From contig NZ_CP170508.1 in the NCBI RefSeq assembly GCF_052055875.1, positions 496,001 through 560,000 of the forward strand: 64,000 nucleotides of DNA, written 5' to 3'. Of this stretch, positions 35,670-44,822 are shown in pieces. Position 1 is the stretch's first letter; the number at the start of each line of letters is the position of its first letter. This DNA comes from Methanosphaerula subterraneus (GTDB taxonomy: Archaea > Halobacteriota > Methanomicrobia > Methanomicrobiales > Methanospirillaceae). Under the pieces are notes generated by a model. That model was not told the origin of the DNA, did no database searches, and worked only from the letters and a program-made list of their open reading frames with translations. The position numbers and the translations under genes were made by a program.

Positions 35670-36320
35670 TCATGCCAACTTCCGGACCAGCTCGTAAACC
35701 TCAACCTCCCCATCGGCCATCGTCAAAGAGACCGTACCGCCGCATACCGGGCCGGCCGTAACGACAGGAGCCGGCGGAACAGGCGGCCGGGGCCCTGGAT
35801 CTTCACTCACCCGGACCGTCACCCCGGAGAGGTCGACCGACCTGACCGACGGTGGATGGACCTCGACCAGATCAGAGATCGGGACAGAGGCCGGCACCTC
35901 CAGGACCAGGGACCCGGAGAACGGCCGGCCGACGCCCGGTACTGAGCGAGGTCGGCCGCGTGGGCCTGAGTCGACGAAGTCCAGCCGTTCGGTGATCCCG
36001 AGCAGCACGGGCCGGCCATCACCGGCGAAGTTGACGATCCCGATCTCCAGATCGGCGTCGATCGCGGTCGCCTGCAGGGCCCGGCGGGTCGCACCGGTCG
36101 AGACGAACCCTCTGGCAATGATGCCGGCGCCGCCGTACTCGATCACCAGATCAATGGCGGTTTCGGGCAATGGACGATGGCAGATTCCCGATACCAAGCC
36201 AGCACAGGAGAGGACCTGAAGAATATGCGGATAGGCCACTATGAAGCAATGAGCATCGATCACGACAATTTTGACGCGGTTGGTAACAAGCCTGACGGAC
36301 CCAGCCCGCCGGGGATTCAA
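35670..36320 (-). CDS. Hypothetical protein, about 216 aa
   Basis: A long frame with a believable beta-rich middle (AIDLVIEYGGAGIIARGFVS, then ADLEIGIVNFAGDGRPVLLG and SGSLVLEVPASVPISDLVEV), a Pro-rich stretch (PGPRPPVPPAPVV) and the end VYELVRKLA. The start is unclear: TTG 36320 is the only upstream option and the first 50 residues look less natural, so the gene may have lost its 5' end. A fragment of it recurs at 32.2 kb. No family recognised. Confidence 0.45.
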   Translation of the reverse strand: MNPRRAGSVRLVTNRVKIVVIDAHCFIVAYPHILQVLSCAGLVSGICHRPLPETAIDLVIEYGGAGIIARGFVSTGATRRALQATAIDADLEIGIVNFAGDGRPVLLGITERLDFVDSGPRGRPRSVPGVGRPFSGSLVLEVPASVPISDLVEVHPPSVRSVDLSGVTVRVSEDPGPRPPVPPAPVVTAGPVCGGTVSLTMADGEVEVYELVRKLA

Positions 36321-36330
36321 AAAAAAGGGA

Positions 36331-37539
36331 TTAGATGGATCTCGATGCCCAGAGGGACTTGATATAGGACGCCCGCTCGACAGTCTCGGTAGTACCGTCA
36401 GTGTACGTGATCTTCACGAGTATCGTGTAGTCGCCCTTTTTAGGGTAGAAGAACGTCGGATTGATGTCCCGCGAGTTCCAGGTGCCATAGTGGTTGACCT
36501 TATCAAAGGTCCACCAGTTCGACTGGATTGTCTTCCCGAGCGCTGGAGTCACGGTGAACTTGACTGCATCCCCATGTGTTGACGTCACGGGGAGGGCCGT
36601 GAACGACGCTCCAGTACCCGTAACGGTCGGTGTGACAACCGGGGTGGGCGTTGGAGTCACCAGAGCAGTCACCGGCACAGTCACCTGGACAGTCTTCACC
36701 GAGGAGCCGGCTGCATTGGTCGCAGTCAGGGTGATCGTGTAGGTCCCGACCTGCCAGTATATGTACCGGAAGTTCCGATAGGCCGTGCTCGTGCCATCGC
36801 CGAGGTCATACCGGACCGAGTCTGCATTTGCCGAGGCGTCGATGATCTGGATGCCCATCGCGGACGGAGTGGTGAGTGCGAAGTCGGCCACCGGGAGACC
36901 AGAGATGGTTGGGGCGGTGGTTGGAGCCAGGGTGGTCGGGGCGGTGGTTGGAGCCGTGGTTGTGACTACAGTTGTTACCGTGGTTGTCGGCACAGTGGTC
37001 GGTGGAACCGTCGTTGTGGTTGTGACCGGGGTACCAACAGTCAACTGGCCGGCTGTTGCCGAGGCATCACCATAACTGGTTCCAGCTACATCCTGAACCG
37101 AATACGGTGAAGAGACCGTTACGATGATCGGGGTTGACCCAACAGAAAGACCCTTTACGGTCAATGTGGCAAGGAGGACATTCGTATCACCTACTTTAAC
37201 AAAATCGGCTGTATCAACACCTGAGATCACCACATTCGCAGAAGGGAGTGTCAATTTACTTTTATTATTAATTCCCTGCCATATCGGAAACGAACAATCA
37301 GTGATCGTTCCTACACCCGGATCCGAGAGACTGATCAGGACCTTATAGCCAGAGAGTGAATTAGGCGCTGAATCCAACATAATTGGGATTGTGGTCGTAT
37401 TTCCCACCGTATCAATCTGGGCGGTGCCGGCCGATACCGTGACCGCGAGTGCTCCTGGGATCAGGAGACATCCGGTAATAACTATCAGAGCCAGGAGGAA
37501 GCCTGACCTCCGGAACTGGGTGTAACTCTTGCTATTCAT
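36331..37539 (-). CDS. Secreted cohesin-like and PKD protein
   Basis: A 402-residue secreted protein. The signal peptide (FLLALIVITGCLLIPGALA) is followed by a cohesin-like beta-sandwich (about 33-165: VGNTTTIPIMLDSAPNSLSG, then VLLATLTVKGLSVGSTPIIV), a Thr-rich linker (about 170-215) and two PKD-type domains (about 215-290, with YDLGDGTSTAYRNF; about 305-395, with WWTFDKVNHYGTW). It ends soon after the second PKD, with no dockerin or membrane anchor. Cohesins bind dockerins, and six or more dockerin proteins are encoded nearby, so it may be a scaffold or receptor. Binding cannot be judged from sequence alone. Confidence 0.75.
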   Translation of the reverse strand: MNSKSYTQFRRSGFLLALIVITGCLLIPGALAVTVSAGTAQIDTVGNTTTIPIMLDSAPNSLSGYKVLISLSDPGVGTITDCSFPIWQGINNKSKLTLPSANVVISGVDTADFVKVGDTNVLLATLTVKGLSVGSTPIIVTVSSPYSVQDVAGTSYGDASATAGQLTVGTPVTTTTTVPPTTVPTTTVTTVVTTTAPTTAPTTLAPTTAPTISGLPVADFALTTPSAMGIQIIDASANADSVRYDLGDGTSTAYRNFRYIYWQVGTYTITLTATNAAGSSVKTVQVTVPVTALVTPTPTPVVTPTVTGTGASFTALPVTSTHGDAVKFTVTPALGKTIQSNWWTFDKVNHYGTWNSRDINPTFFYPKKGDYTILVKITYTDGTTETVERASYIKSLWASRSI

Positions 37540-37559
37540 AACATATCAACCACTGCTAA

Positions 37560-37580
37560 GCAAATATAGATTTTGATACG
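37560..37580 (-). promoter_or_regulatory. Possible promoter of the cohesin/PKD gene
   Basis: On the minus strand AAATCTATATTTGC lies about 25-35 bases upstream of the ATG, a TATA-like element in an AT-rich gap. Confidence 0.35.
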
Positions 37581-37726
37581 TTAGATGGTTTTTAATGCCA
37601 ATCTAAAGTAATTTATGTTAAATATTATTATACTGAAAATTGGTTTTCCACCTACGCAGGGAGTGAAGATGTAAAGAGGAAATAAGAGGAATACCACCAA
37701 ATTTCCTCATTTAGTCCAGATTACAA

Positions 37727-40279
37727 TCATACTTGATTAAAGAGGAGGACGACGTCATTGAAGTCGATATGACCATTCCTGTTGAAGTCGAAGGCAGAGG
37801 CAGGTTCATCTGTGGTCACCCAGTCCATATTGTTGAAGAGGAGGACCACATCATTGAAGTCGGTATGACCGTTGCCGTTGACATCTTCATAACGGCCATC
37901 CCCATTGAGGTCCCGGGGAGAGGACGAAATGCCAGGGAGAGGTTTACACGCACTGGCAGTCACCTCAACCGGGCAGGCCACGATCTGGGGCGAGATCAAA
38001 TTCCCACTATCATCGTCGACCCTCACCTGGGTGATGGAGAGGCTGGTCTGACCGCCCCTGTCCCCCCTGATGGTGATAGTCCCGATCTGAGCGGTTGAAG
38101 TCCCGGGGTTGCTCTGGCCGTTCGTATCGAGAGCCGTCAACCATACCGTATCGGCGGGGAGCGCTGAATTCTTCTGCATTGTCCAGCCCGGAAGTGAAAC
38201 TCCAACGATCTCACCGACCGTCGGGTCGACAAGGGAGAGGCTGAGCGATACGTTGAAGCCGGAAATGCCGTTCTTCAGGCCGTCCAGGTAGAGCGATGTC
38301 GTGCCCGTAGACCCGAGCAGGACGACGAGCGGAGAAGGGGTGAACCGGAACACGGACGTCGAGGGTGCAGACGTTGTTGTTGGCACTGTCGTCGTTGGAA
38401 CGGTCGTCGCCACCGTGGTCACCGTCGATATAGGAGTTTGTGGAGCAAACTTCTGAACCCAACTGTTCCCATTTTCAGCGACGTAGACATTGCCCGACCT
38501 GTCGACAGCGATGCCCTGGGGACCTTTGAACTGTCCGGACCCGGAGCCGTAACTGCCCCAGTTCGTGATAAAAGCGCCGGAAGATGTAAACTTCTGGACC
38601 CGGGCGTTGTCCTTGTCGGCAACATAAACATTACCCACACTGTCGACCGCGATTCCCTCGGGGTAAGCAAACTGTCCGTCTTCAGCCCCACGGGACCCCC
38701 ACGTTGTGAGGAAGGTACCGATAGCAGTGAACTTCTGGACCCGGTGGTTCCATTTATCCGCAACGTAGACGTTGCCAGAGCCATCGACCGCGATCCCTAT
38801 CGGGCCATTGAGCTGTCCGTTTTCAGAGCCAATACTTCCCCATTTCGCGAGGAAGGTGCCGGTCGACGTGAACTTCTGGACCCGGTTGTTGTAGGAGTCA
38901 GCGACGTAGACATTCCCCGCACTGTCGATAGCAACTCCCCGGGGGCAGTTGAACTGTCCGGCTCCATAGCCAGAGGTCCCCCATTTCGTGAGGAAGGTGC
39001 CGGTCGGCGTGAACTTCTGGATCCGGTTGTTGTCGTGGTCGGCGACGTAGACGTTGCCCGCGCTGTCCACCGCGATGCCGGTGGGATACCTGAACTGCCC
39101 ATTGTCAGAGCCGGAGGTGCCCCACATCGTGATGAAGAGGCCGGACGACGTGAACTTCTGGACCCGATGGTTATTCGAATCGGCGACGTAGACGTTGCCC
39201 GCACTGTCGAATGCGATCCCGTAGGGGGAAGTGAACGCTCCGCCCGGAGAGCCACACCACTTCGCCACGGACTGATAAATATCCGCTGCCGTCGTTGGAA
39301 CGGGTGTCGCCACCGGGGTCACCGTCGGGATAGAAGTTTTTGGAGCAAACTTCTGGACCCAGTCGTTCCCACTTTCAGCGACGTAGACATTGCCCGACCT
39401 GTCGACAGCGATGCCCTGGGGACCTTTGAACTGTCCGGACCCGGAGCCGTAACTGCCCCAGTTCGTGATAAAAGCGCCGGAAGATGTAAACTTCTGGACC
39501 CGGGCGTTGTCCTTGTCGGCAACATAAACATTACCCACACTGTCGACCGCGATTCCCTCGGGGTAAGCAAACTGTCCGTCTTCAGCCCCACGGGACCCCC
39601 ACGTTGTGAGGAAGGTACCGATAGCAGTGAACTTCTGGACCCGGTGGTTCCATTTATCCGCAACGTAGACGTTGCCAGAGCCATCGACCGCGATCCCTAT
39701 CGGGCCATTGAGCTGTCCGTTTTCAGAGCCAATACTTCCCCATTTCGCGAGGAAGGTGCCGGTCGACGTGAACTTCTGGACCCGGTTGTTGTAGGAGTCA
39801 GCGACGTAGACATTCCCCGCACTGTCGATAGCAACTCCCCGGGGGCAGTTGAACTGTCCGGCTCCATAGCCAGAGGTCCCCCATTTCGTGAGGAAGGTGC
39901 CGGTCGACGTGAACTTCTGGATCCGGTTGTTGTCGTGGTCGGCGACGTAGACGTTGCCCGCGCTGTCCACCGCGATGCCGGTGGGATACCTGAACTGCCC
40001 ATTGTCAGAGCCGGAGGTGCCCCACATCGTGATGAAGAGGCCGGACGACGTGAACTTCTGGACCCGATGGTTATTCGAATCGGCGACGTAGACGTTGCCC
40101 GCACTGTCGAATGCGATCCCGTAGGGGGAAGTGAACGCCCCATCCGGGGAGCCCCACCACTTTGCCACGGATTGATAATCATCCGCCGCTGTCGCCACCT
40201 GAATGCAGCACCCGAGGAGCAGCACCACCAAAAACAATCCAATACAGAAACGATAATTTTGTATAAACTTCATCATCAA
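37727..40279 (-). CDS. Twin NHL-propeller, cohesin-like, dockerin protein
   Basis: An 850-residue secreted protein. After the signal peptide (FCIGLFLVVLLLGCCIQVAT) come two successive six-blade NHL propellers (about 30-325 and 330-625) that are nearly identical because of a 900-bp duplication. A Thr-rich linker, a cohesin-like domain (about 650-790: SPLVVLLGSTGTTSLYLDGL, then GQTSLSITQVRVDDDSGNL) and a C-terminal dockerin (DVNGNGHTDFNDVVLLFNNM; DFNRNGHIDFNDVVLLFNQV) follow. Having both cohesin-like and dockerin parts, it could link other surface proteins in chains. The start lies within MMMKF, where any of three Met codons could be used. Confidence 0.88.
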   Translation of the reverse strand: MMMKFIQNYRFCIGLFLVVLLLGCCIQVATAADDYQSVAKWWGSPDGAFTSPYGIAFDSAGNVYVADSNNHRVQKFTSSGLFITMWGTSGSDNGQFRYPTGIAVDSAGNVYVADHDNNRIQKFTSTGTFLTKWGTSGYGAGQFNCPRGVAIDSAGNVYVADSYNNRVQKFTSTGTFLAKWGSIGSENGQLNGPIGIAVDGSGNVYVADKWNHRVQKFTAIGTFLTTWGSRGAEDGQFAYPEGIAVDSVGNVYVADKDNARVQKFTSSGAFITNWGSYGSGSGQFKGPQGIAVDRSGNVYVAESGNDWVQKFAPKTSIPTVTPVATPVPTTAADIYQSVAKWCGSPGGAFTSPYGIAFDSAGNVYVADSNNHRVQKFTSSGLFITMWGTSGSDNGQFRYPTGIAVDSAGNVYVADHDNNRIQKFTPTGTFLTKWGTSGYGAGQFNCPRGVAIDSAGNVYVADSYNNRVQKFTSTGTFLAKWGSIGSENGQLNGPIGIAVDGSGNVYVADKWNHRVQKFTAIGTFLTTWGSRGAEDGQFAYPEGIAVDSVGNVYVADKDNARVQKFTSSGAFITNWGSYGSGSGQFKGPQGIAVDRSGNVYVAENGNSWVQKFAPQTPISTVTTVATTVPTTTVPTTTSAPSTSVFRFTPSPLVVLLGSTGTTSLYLDGLKNGISGFNVSLSLSLVDPTVGEIVGVSLPGWTMQKNSALPADTVWLTALDTNGQSNPGTSTAQIGTITIRGDRGGQTSLSITQVRVDDDSGNLISPQIVACPVEVTASACKPLPGISSSPRDLNGDGRYEDVNGNGHTDFNDVVLLFNNMDWVTTDEPASAFDFNRNGHIDFNDVVLLFNQV
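38390..40190. repeat. 900-bp near-identical tandem duplication
   Basis: Position 38401 aligns with 39301 and 39241 with 40141 at a constant offset of 900 bp, with only scattered base differences over the whole unit. The length equals 300 codons, so the reading frame is kept and one whole propeller is doubled. Confidence 0.93.
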
Positions 40280-40831
40280 CTGAAAGTTGTATAGAATGAT
40301 ATTATTATCGATTTGATTTGTTGATTCTTTATTCTAAATAATGTTTATAATGATAATTTTACAGTTGCGATAGAGCGCCGCTCACCGACGTATGCCACGA
40401 TACTCGGGACGGCGAGGCCGGAAAGAGATGTCTCGGCGACGATGAACCTCTTTTGTTGTCTTCCTTATGCCCTTTTTTTGCAGGAGTCCTCGCCTCTGGT
40501 CGGACCAGCGCAATTATCATAGTGTCGAGCCGGCGAAGTTCTGGTTCTCTCTCAAAGAATCGAAGTGCAGGGACAACAACCTGATTCTGATCTCTTTGAT
40601 CAACCCATCCCGACACCAGATGAAAAATCCCAGATGGGAGGAATAAAAAGAGCCGGCCCTCTCATCGAGCGTGGTCAGGTTCCGTTCGGGGTGTGGATCA
40701 GTTCGATGACCGGCCAACCTGGGTGTTGAAGGCGCTGATAGGGGTCGGGTTAGCACCCTGCCGGCCATTGGAAGAGAGAGTACGCCCGATGTACCGATTC
40801 ACATTATCACGTTCTCCACGAAAAAAAGAGG
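40280..40831. other. Intergenic region without a clear gene
   Basis: The left part (40290-40360) is AT-rich (ATGATATTATTATCG) and probably holds the promoter of the minus-strand NHL gene. The rest has only short overlapping minus-strand frames with no good start or family, perhaps decayed genes. Confidence 0.45.
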
Positions 40832-41176
40832 TTAGACCTGATTGAAGAGGAGAACGACGTCATTGAAGTCGATATGACCATTCCTGTTGAAGTCGAAGGC
40901 AGAGACAGGTTCGTTCGTGGCGATCCAGTCCATATTGTTGAAGAAAAGGACCACATCACTGAAGTCGATATGACCGTTGCCGTTGACGTCGTCGTAGAGC
41001 CTGTCGCCGTTCGTGTCTGTTGGCACGCCGGTACCCCCAGCGACCGGCTTCACGGCCGGCGCAGGACCCCCCTGCGTATCAGCTGGACTCGATTATTACC
41101 GAAATCGGCAACGATGATCGTTCCGTCCGGACCAACGGCAATATCTCGAGGACTGTTGAACATGCCGGGCGCACGT
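40832..41176 (-). pseudogene. Remnant: last NHL repeat plus dockerin
   Basis: The 3' end of another NHL-dockerin gene. One frame (about 41176-41070) gives a single NHL blade (NSPRDIAVGPDGTIIVADFG); another gives the dockerin (DVNGNGHIDFSDVVLFFNNM; DFNRNGHIDFNDVVLLFNQV). They meet at six C (plus strand 41067-41072), where one added base (or two removed) would join them. No signal peptide or further repeats lie upstream, so the 5' part is deleted. Confidence 0.75.
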
Positions 41177-41333
41177 CACAAGTACGTCACATGACGTACA
41201 TGAATTAGAACCAGATTCGGCGTCCAATGGCGGAGATACTGTTAGATCTTCTTGTGTACATAATGAAGATAATGTATTTACGTCACATCCCAATAACACA
41301 CAGACCCCACCGATTGGGAGTGCCGGTCCGGGT

Positions 41334-41930
41334 GTGTGTCCCTGTTATTCAGCATTTGACGCAAGTCACCATGACGAAACTCCGGATGGAGTTCAATCGC
41401 CAAACAGGGAACAGAATACCTCTCATTCTCGTACGTCACTCTGCTGCAAACGTGACGTACGTGACGTACATGACGCAACTGCAGTAGACATCGAGGACCG
41501 GGAGCCGGCCGCAGCTGAAAGAGGTACGATCAAGAAGGTGGTGCCGGCGCTGACCCGCGCCCAGGTGGACCCGGGGGACTACTCCCTGATCGCCGGCGGT
41601 CCCCTGGTCGAACCGTGCCCGGTCTGCGGCGGCCGCGTTGTCCACTACGTCGAACGGTTCCAGGCCCGGCAGGCCCGGGGGAAGCAGGAGACGAGCCGGC
41701 ATATCTGCCGGAACTGCTACAATAAGGCCCGGGCCCGCGAGCAGGCCGCCGTCCAGGTCCTGCCCGGTGCGATCCCGCTCGACGAGGTCAGGCCGATCCC
41801 AACCGGCCTGCTCGGCCGGTGCTCGGTCTGCGGGCTCCAGGCGGCGACGTACGACCACGCCGGCAGCGGGACCGCGATCTGTTCGAGGTGCTATGAAAAG
41901 CTGGTGCGGGAGCAGGTGGATGTCCGGTAG
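41334..41930 (+). CDS. Double zinc-ribbon protein, start uncertain
   Basis: The clear part (from about 41540) has four CxxC pairs forming two zinc ribbons: EPCPVCGG with CRNCY, and GRCSVCG with CSRCY, separated by a helical stretch (VQVLPGAIPLDEVRPIPTGL). The N-terminal 60 residues pass through low-complexity DNA with TGACGTAC repeats, so the true start may lie downstream. Zinc ribbons often bind nucleic acids or proteins; the function is unknown. The last 60 residues recur almost identically in a fragment at 56.4 kb. It stands at the left edge of the accessory island. Confidence 0.6.
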   Translation: MCPCYSAFDASHHDETPDGVQSPNREQNTSHSRTSLCCKRDVRDVHDATAVDIEDREPAAAERGTIKKVVPALTRAQVDPGDYSLIAGGPLVEPCPVCGGRVVHYVERFQARQARGKQETSRHICRNCYNKARAREQAAVQVLPGAIPLDEVRPIPTGLLGRCSVCGLQAATYDHAGSGTAICSRCYEKLVREQVDVR

Positions 41931-42045
41931 GTACGGATGGTGAATGTGGGGGTGAAGGAGATCGCTTGGTCGAGAGTCTTTCAAGCTTCAATAATTGAAT
42001 TTCTAAAAAGATAATTAATTAAATGAATGTTTGGATAGAACTCAC

Positions 42046-42942
42046 ATGAAACTCAATCCGAGTATCATTTCGAAATTGGCTCTAATGATTTGCGGGGATG
42101 ACCTGTATTCGAATATTTTTCCCTACCGTAGTTCTTATTTATTAACCAATTTTTTTAATTCGGTTGGTTTAGATTATCAGCATGATGGAACGACCAAAAG
42201 ATGGTGGGTTGAGGATGTATTAAAGGAATTGAATGAAATCGACAATCAAGATAATTTTGATTATCCTTCTATTGAGATTACAAAAATAATTTCACAATTA
42301 TTAGATCCATTGGAATATCTTGGAGACAAAGGGGACCCTGAGAAAGCAGTAGAATCAATGAATCAAATATTATCATATCAAAATTTTTTCGTAGATTTCT
42401 CTAATACAACAAAAAAATATGAATTGCACTACCAATTAGAAAATTTTATTTCCACTGCTGTTGAAAGCCGTAAAGCGTCAAAACAGATCACATTCGTTCC
42501 GAAAGTGTTTGAAATTCCAGATGTAGATGTTGATCTGAATTTAGTATCAGTTATGATGCCATTTTCCTCAGAATTTAATCTGGTTTATCAGACCATTTAT
42601 CAATCATGTAAGGAGGTTCATTTTGATTGCAAACGAGCAGATAATACTTGGAAAAATAGTGAAATAATTCAAGACATCTTCGAACTAATTTTCACATCTT
42701 CGATAATCATTGCCGATTTTTCTGGAAGAAATCCAAATGTATTTTATGAAGTTGGAATTGCCCATAGTCTTGGAAAAGAAGTAATTCCCCTCGTTCAGAA
42801 TATTTCCGATGTTCCCTTTGATTTGCAGCACCATCGAGTTTTGCAGTATTTAAATAATGAGCAAGGACGAACAGAAATGATGAACAACCTAAAAAATAGA
42901 TTATCAACCCTAAAAGATCAAATCGGACAGAGGTCAAAATAA
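42046..42942 (+). CDS. Predicted defence effector with TIR/deoxyribosyltransferase-like domain
   Basis: A 298-residue protein in a strikingly AT-rich stretch. The N-terminal part (about 1-150) is helical, with a WWVEDVLKELNEID segment of the kind seen in abortive-infection proteins. The C-terminal part (about 165-290) has a Rossmann-like pattern: LVSVMMPFSSEFNLVYQTIY, FDCKRADNT, IIADFSGRNPNVFYEVGIAH, KEVIPLVQNISDVPFDLQHH. This is the pattern of TIR-like or nucleoside deoxyribosyltransferase-like proteins, with the NPNVFYE glutamate as likely catalytic residue. An NAD- or nucleotide-cleaving defence role is inferred. ATG 42046 is preferred to TTG 42031. It lies 89 bases upstream of the SIR2 gene on the same strand. 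Confidence 0.7.
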   Translation: MKLNPSIISKLALMICGDDLYSNIFPYRSSYLLTNFFNSVGLDYQHDGTTKRWWVEDVLKELNEIDNQDNFDYPSIEITKIISQLLDPLEYLGDKGDPEKAVESMNQILSYQNFFVDFSNTTKKYELHYQLENFISTAVESRKASKQITFVPKVFEIPDVDVDLNLVSVMMPFSSEFNLVYQTIYQSCKEVHFDCKRADNTWKNSEIIQDIFELIFTSSIIIADFSGRNPNVFYEVGIAHSLGKEVIPLVQNISDVPFDLQHHRVLQYLNNEQGRTEMMNNLKNRLSTLKDQIGQRSK

Positions 42943-43031
42943 TAGCATTGAATTATTTTTTCCTCGATTTAGGCCATTTAGATTTAAATAAATAATAAGT
43001 ATCCTACAATTTACTATTCAAAAGGTCTCCT

Positions 43032-44822
43032 ATGAATCCTATCGTAAAACTCGCTGCGTCTGCACTCCCTGGAGAGAAAAAGTACATCCTCTTTGCAGGT
43101 GCTGGCGTATCAAAAGATGCCAATCTTCCAACCTCCTGGGATCTGATGCTCCATACAGCAAGTAAACTCTATGCCGAAGAGTATCCTGAGGTAAAAACGG
43201 AACTGAATCCCATTGAACTTGAAAATTGGTTTAAAGATAGTAAATATGGGCAATTAAGTTTTTCAGAGTTGATCGATGAATTATTTCCCCATTATCCGGA
43301 TCAACAATCCTTTTTTCAGAATTTTTTAGCAGATAAAGAAATCGGAGAGTCTCACCGGTTAATAGCAGAACTAGCCCGGAGAGGGATGATTCGAGCCATA
43401 ATCACCACAAATTTTGATCCCTATATCGAAAAAGCATTAGAAGAGAAGGGGCTCACGGTGCAGGTGATTACTTCCGATGAAGATCTAAAACACTCTGAGC
43501 CATTGATCCAATGCAAAAAGGTGCGGGTCTACAAACCTCATGGAAGTCTAGAAAAGGGAAAACTGCTCAATACACCCAAAGATCTCGAATCACTCACCCA
43601 ACCCATGGAAGATGAACTTGTTAGAATTATGAGTGAACATGGGATCATAGTCCTTGGATATGCTGGAAAAGACCCTGATATAGTAAAGGTATTCAAGAAA
43701 CGGAATAATCATTATTATCCTCTCTTCTGGATAGATCCGGTCAAACCATCCGGAGATATCATGTTTGTCTTTGAAGATGATCGTAACTCTTACATAGAGT
43801 GTACGGGTGCAAGTCATATTATTTCAGACTTGATAGATTTACAAGAGAGAATTGAGTCAATCACACCTTCGTTCTCTAATCGACCATCGATAACACAACT
43901 TAAAAATGCGTTATCAAAAAGGGATCAACCCATCGGACCCCTTTTTCAAGATTATTATACATCATTGATTGAGGAATTGAAACAAATTCAACCTGATTTC
44001 TCAAAGTTTGATGAAATCGATGAGGCGATATTCGATCAAATAAAAATGGGAGAGAGGATCTCGTATCAATATATTGAAGCAACAATCCTCGCCTGTCAAT
44101 ATAACGACCTGGATGCAATCAAAGCTGCATATTCCATTTTTGAGTCTCTCGTATGTCTCTATGATATTCCTGAAGGATTTGAGGGGGAATATAAGGTAGA
44201 ACAATTTGATGGAAACAAATTTCTGACATATGAGATGTTCCTTGGTCTGGTTGCATCTTTGTTGAAATATAATCGTTGGGTTGAAATTGCGCACCTACTT
44301 CAGACTCACCTCTTCGTTAGAATAAATTATCAGAGTAGTCTCGAATCTTTTATAATTATCAATGAATATATTCGATCATTGGATGAACGGAGAAATCTTC
44401 GGCTTAACCTCAATAGCTCAAGTGTATCTGCAGATATCATAAAAGAACGATTTGAATCTGGGAGAATGAAGCGATTTTTCACAGTAAAGGAGATAGCGGA
44501 GGCTGACTACTTCTTATTCATGAGAACGGCCTGTCGTCACGATAATAATGAAAATTTATCGCAGATTTGGCGTCCGGTTGCCTCAATAAGATTATATGGG
44601 CCCCCAAGTTTCATTTCTCGCTCAGAACTGGATACATACTTAGAAAAGGTCACAATAGCTTGCGGTTTTAACAACCCCAAAGAATTTATTACTTCATTAA
44701 AGAAAAACCACGGCCTCTATAATCGATATCGCCGTAATTTTAGGCCGAATGACCCTCTTTCATTCTTTGATTTGGAAAAATTAGGTTCTATTTCGGAGAG
44801 CTCCCCCCAAATCTCTCCCTAG
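43032..44822 (+). CDS. SIR2-domain defence-type protein
   Basis: A 596-residue protein. Residues 1-260 form a SIR2-like NAD-binding domain: YILFAGAGVSKDANLPTSWD, IRAIITTNFDPYIEKAL, VRVYKPHGSLEKG (with the catalytic-type His) and GIIVLGYAGKDPDI. Residues 260-596 are helical without a recognised fold and probably sense the trigger or oligomerise. Many phage-defence SIR2 proteins with such C-terminal regions deplete NAD on infection. ATG 43032 follows AAAGGTCTCCT. AT-rich composition matches the preceding TIR-like gene, suggesting they came together. A HerA-type ATPase lies 12 kb away, too far and on the other strand to assume a SIR2-HerA pair. Confidence 0.85.
   Translation: MNPIVKLAASALPGEKKYILFAGAGVSKDANLPTSWDLMLHTASKLYAEEYPEVKTELNPIELENWFKDSKYGQLSFSELIDELFPHYPDQQSFFQNFLADKEIGESHRLIAELARRGMIRAIITTNFDPYIEKALEEKGLTVQVITSDEDLKHSEPLIQCKKVRVYKPHGSLEKGKLLNTPKDLESLTQPMEDELVRIMSEHGIIVLGYAGKDPDIVKVFKKRNNHYYPLFWIDPVKPSGDIMFVFEDDRNSYIECTGASHIISDLIDLQERIESITPSFSNRPSITQLKNALSKRDQPIGPLFQDYYTSLIEELKQIQPDFSKFDEIDEAIFDQIKMGERISYQYIEATILACQYNDLDAIKAAYSIFESLVCLYDIPEGFEGEYKVEQFDGNKFLTYEMFLGLVASLLKYNRWVEIAHLLQTHLFVRINYQSSLESFIIINEYIRSLDERRNLRLNLNSSSVSADIIKERFESGRMKRFFTVKEIAEADYFLFMRTACRHDNNENLSQIWRPVASIRLYGPPSFISRSELDTYLEKVTIACGFNNPKEFITSLKKNHGLYNRYRRNFRPNDPLSFFDLEKLGSISESSPQISP

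Noticed and set aside
15169..40279. CRISPR array or satellite repeats suggested by regular periodic sequence
   Set aside because: The periodicity of about 140 bp is coding and corresponds to NHL blades; there are no short identical repeats with unique spacers.
38438..40294. Long plus-strand frame opposite the twin-propeller gene
   Set aside because: Same reason: repeat-driven antisense frame with no signal peptide or known domain.
40359..40768. Overlapping minus-strand frames as a toxin-antitoxin pair
   Set aside because: Neither frame shows PIN, RelE or DNA-binding motifs or a usable start.
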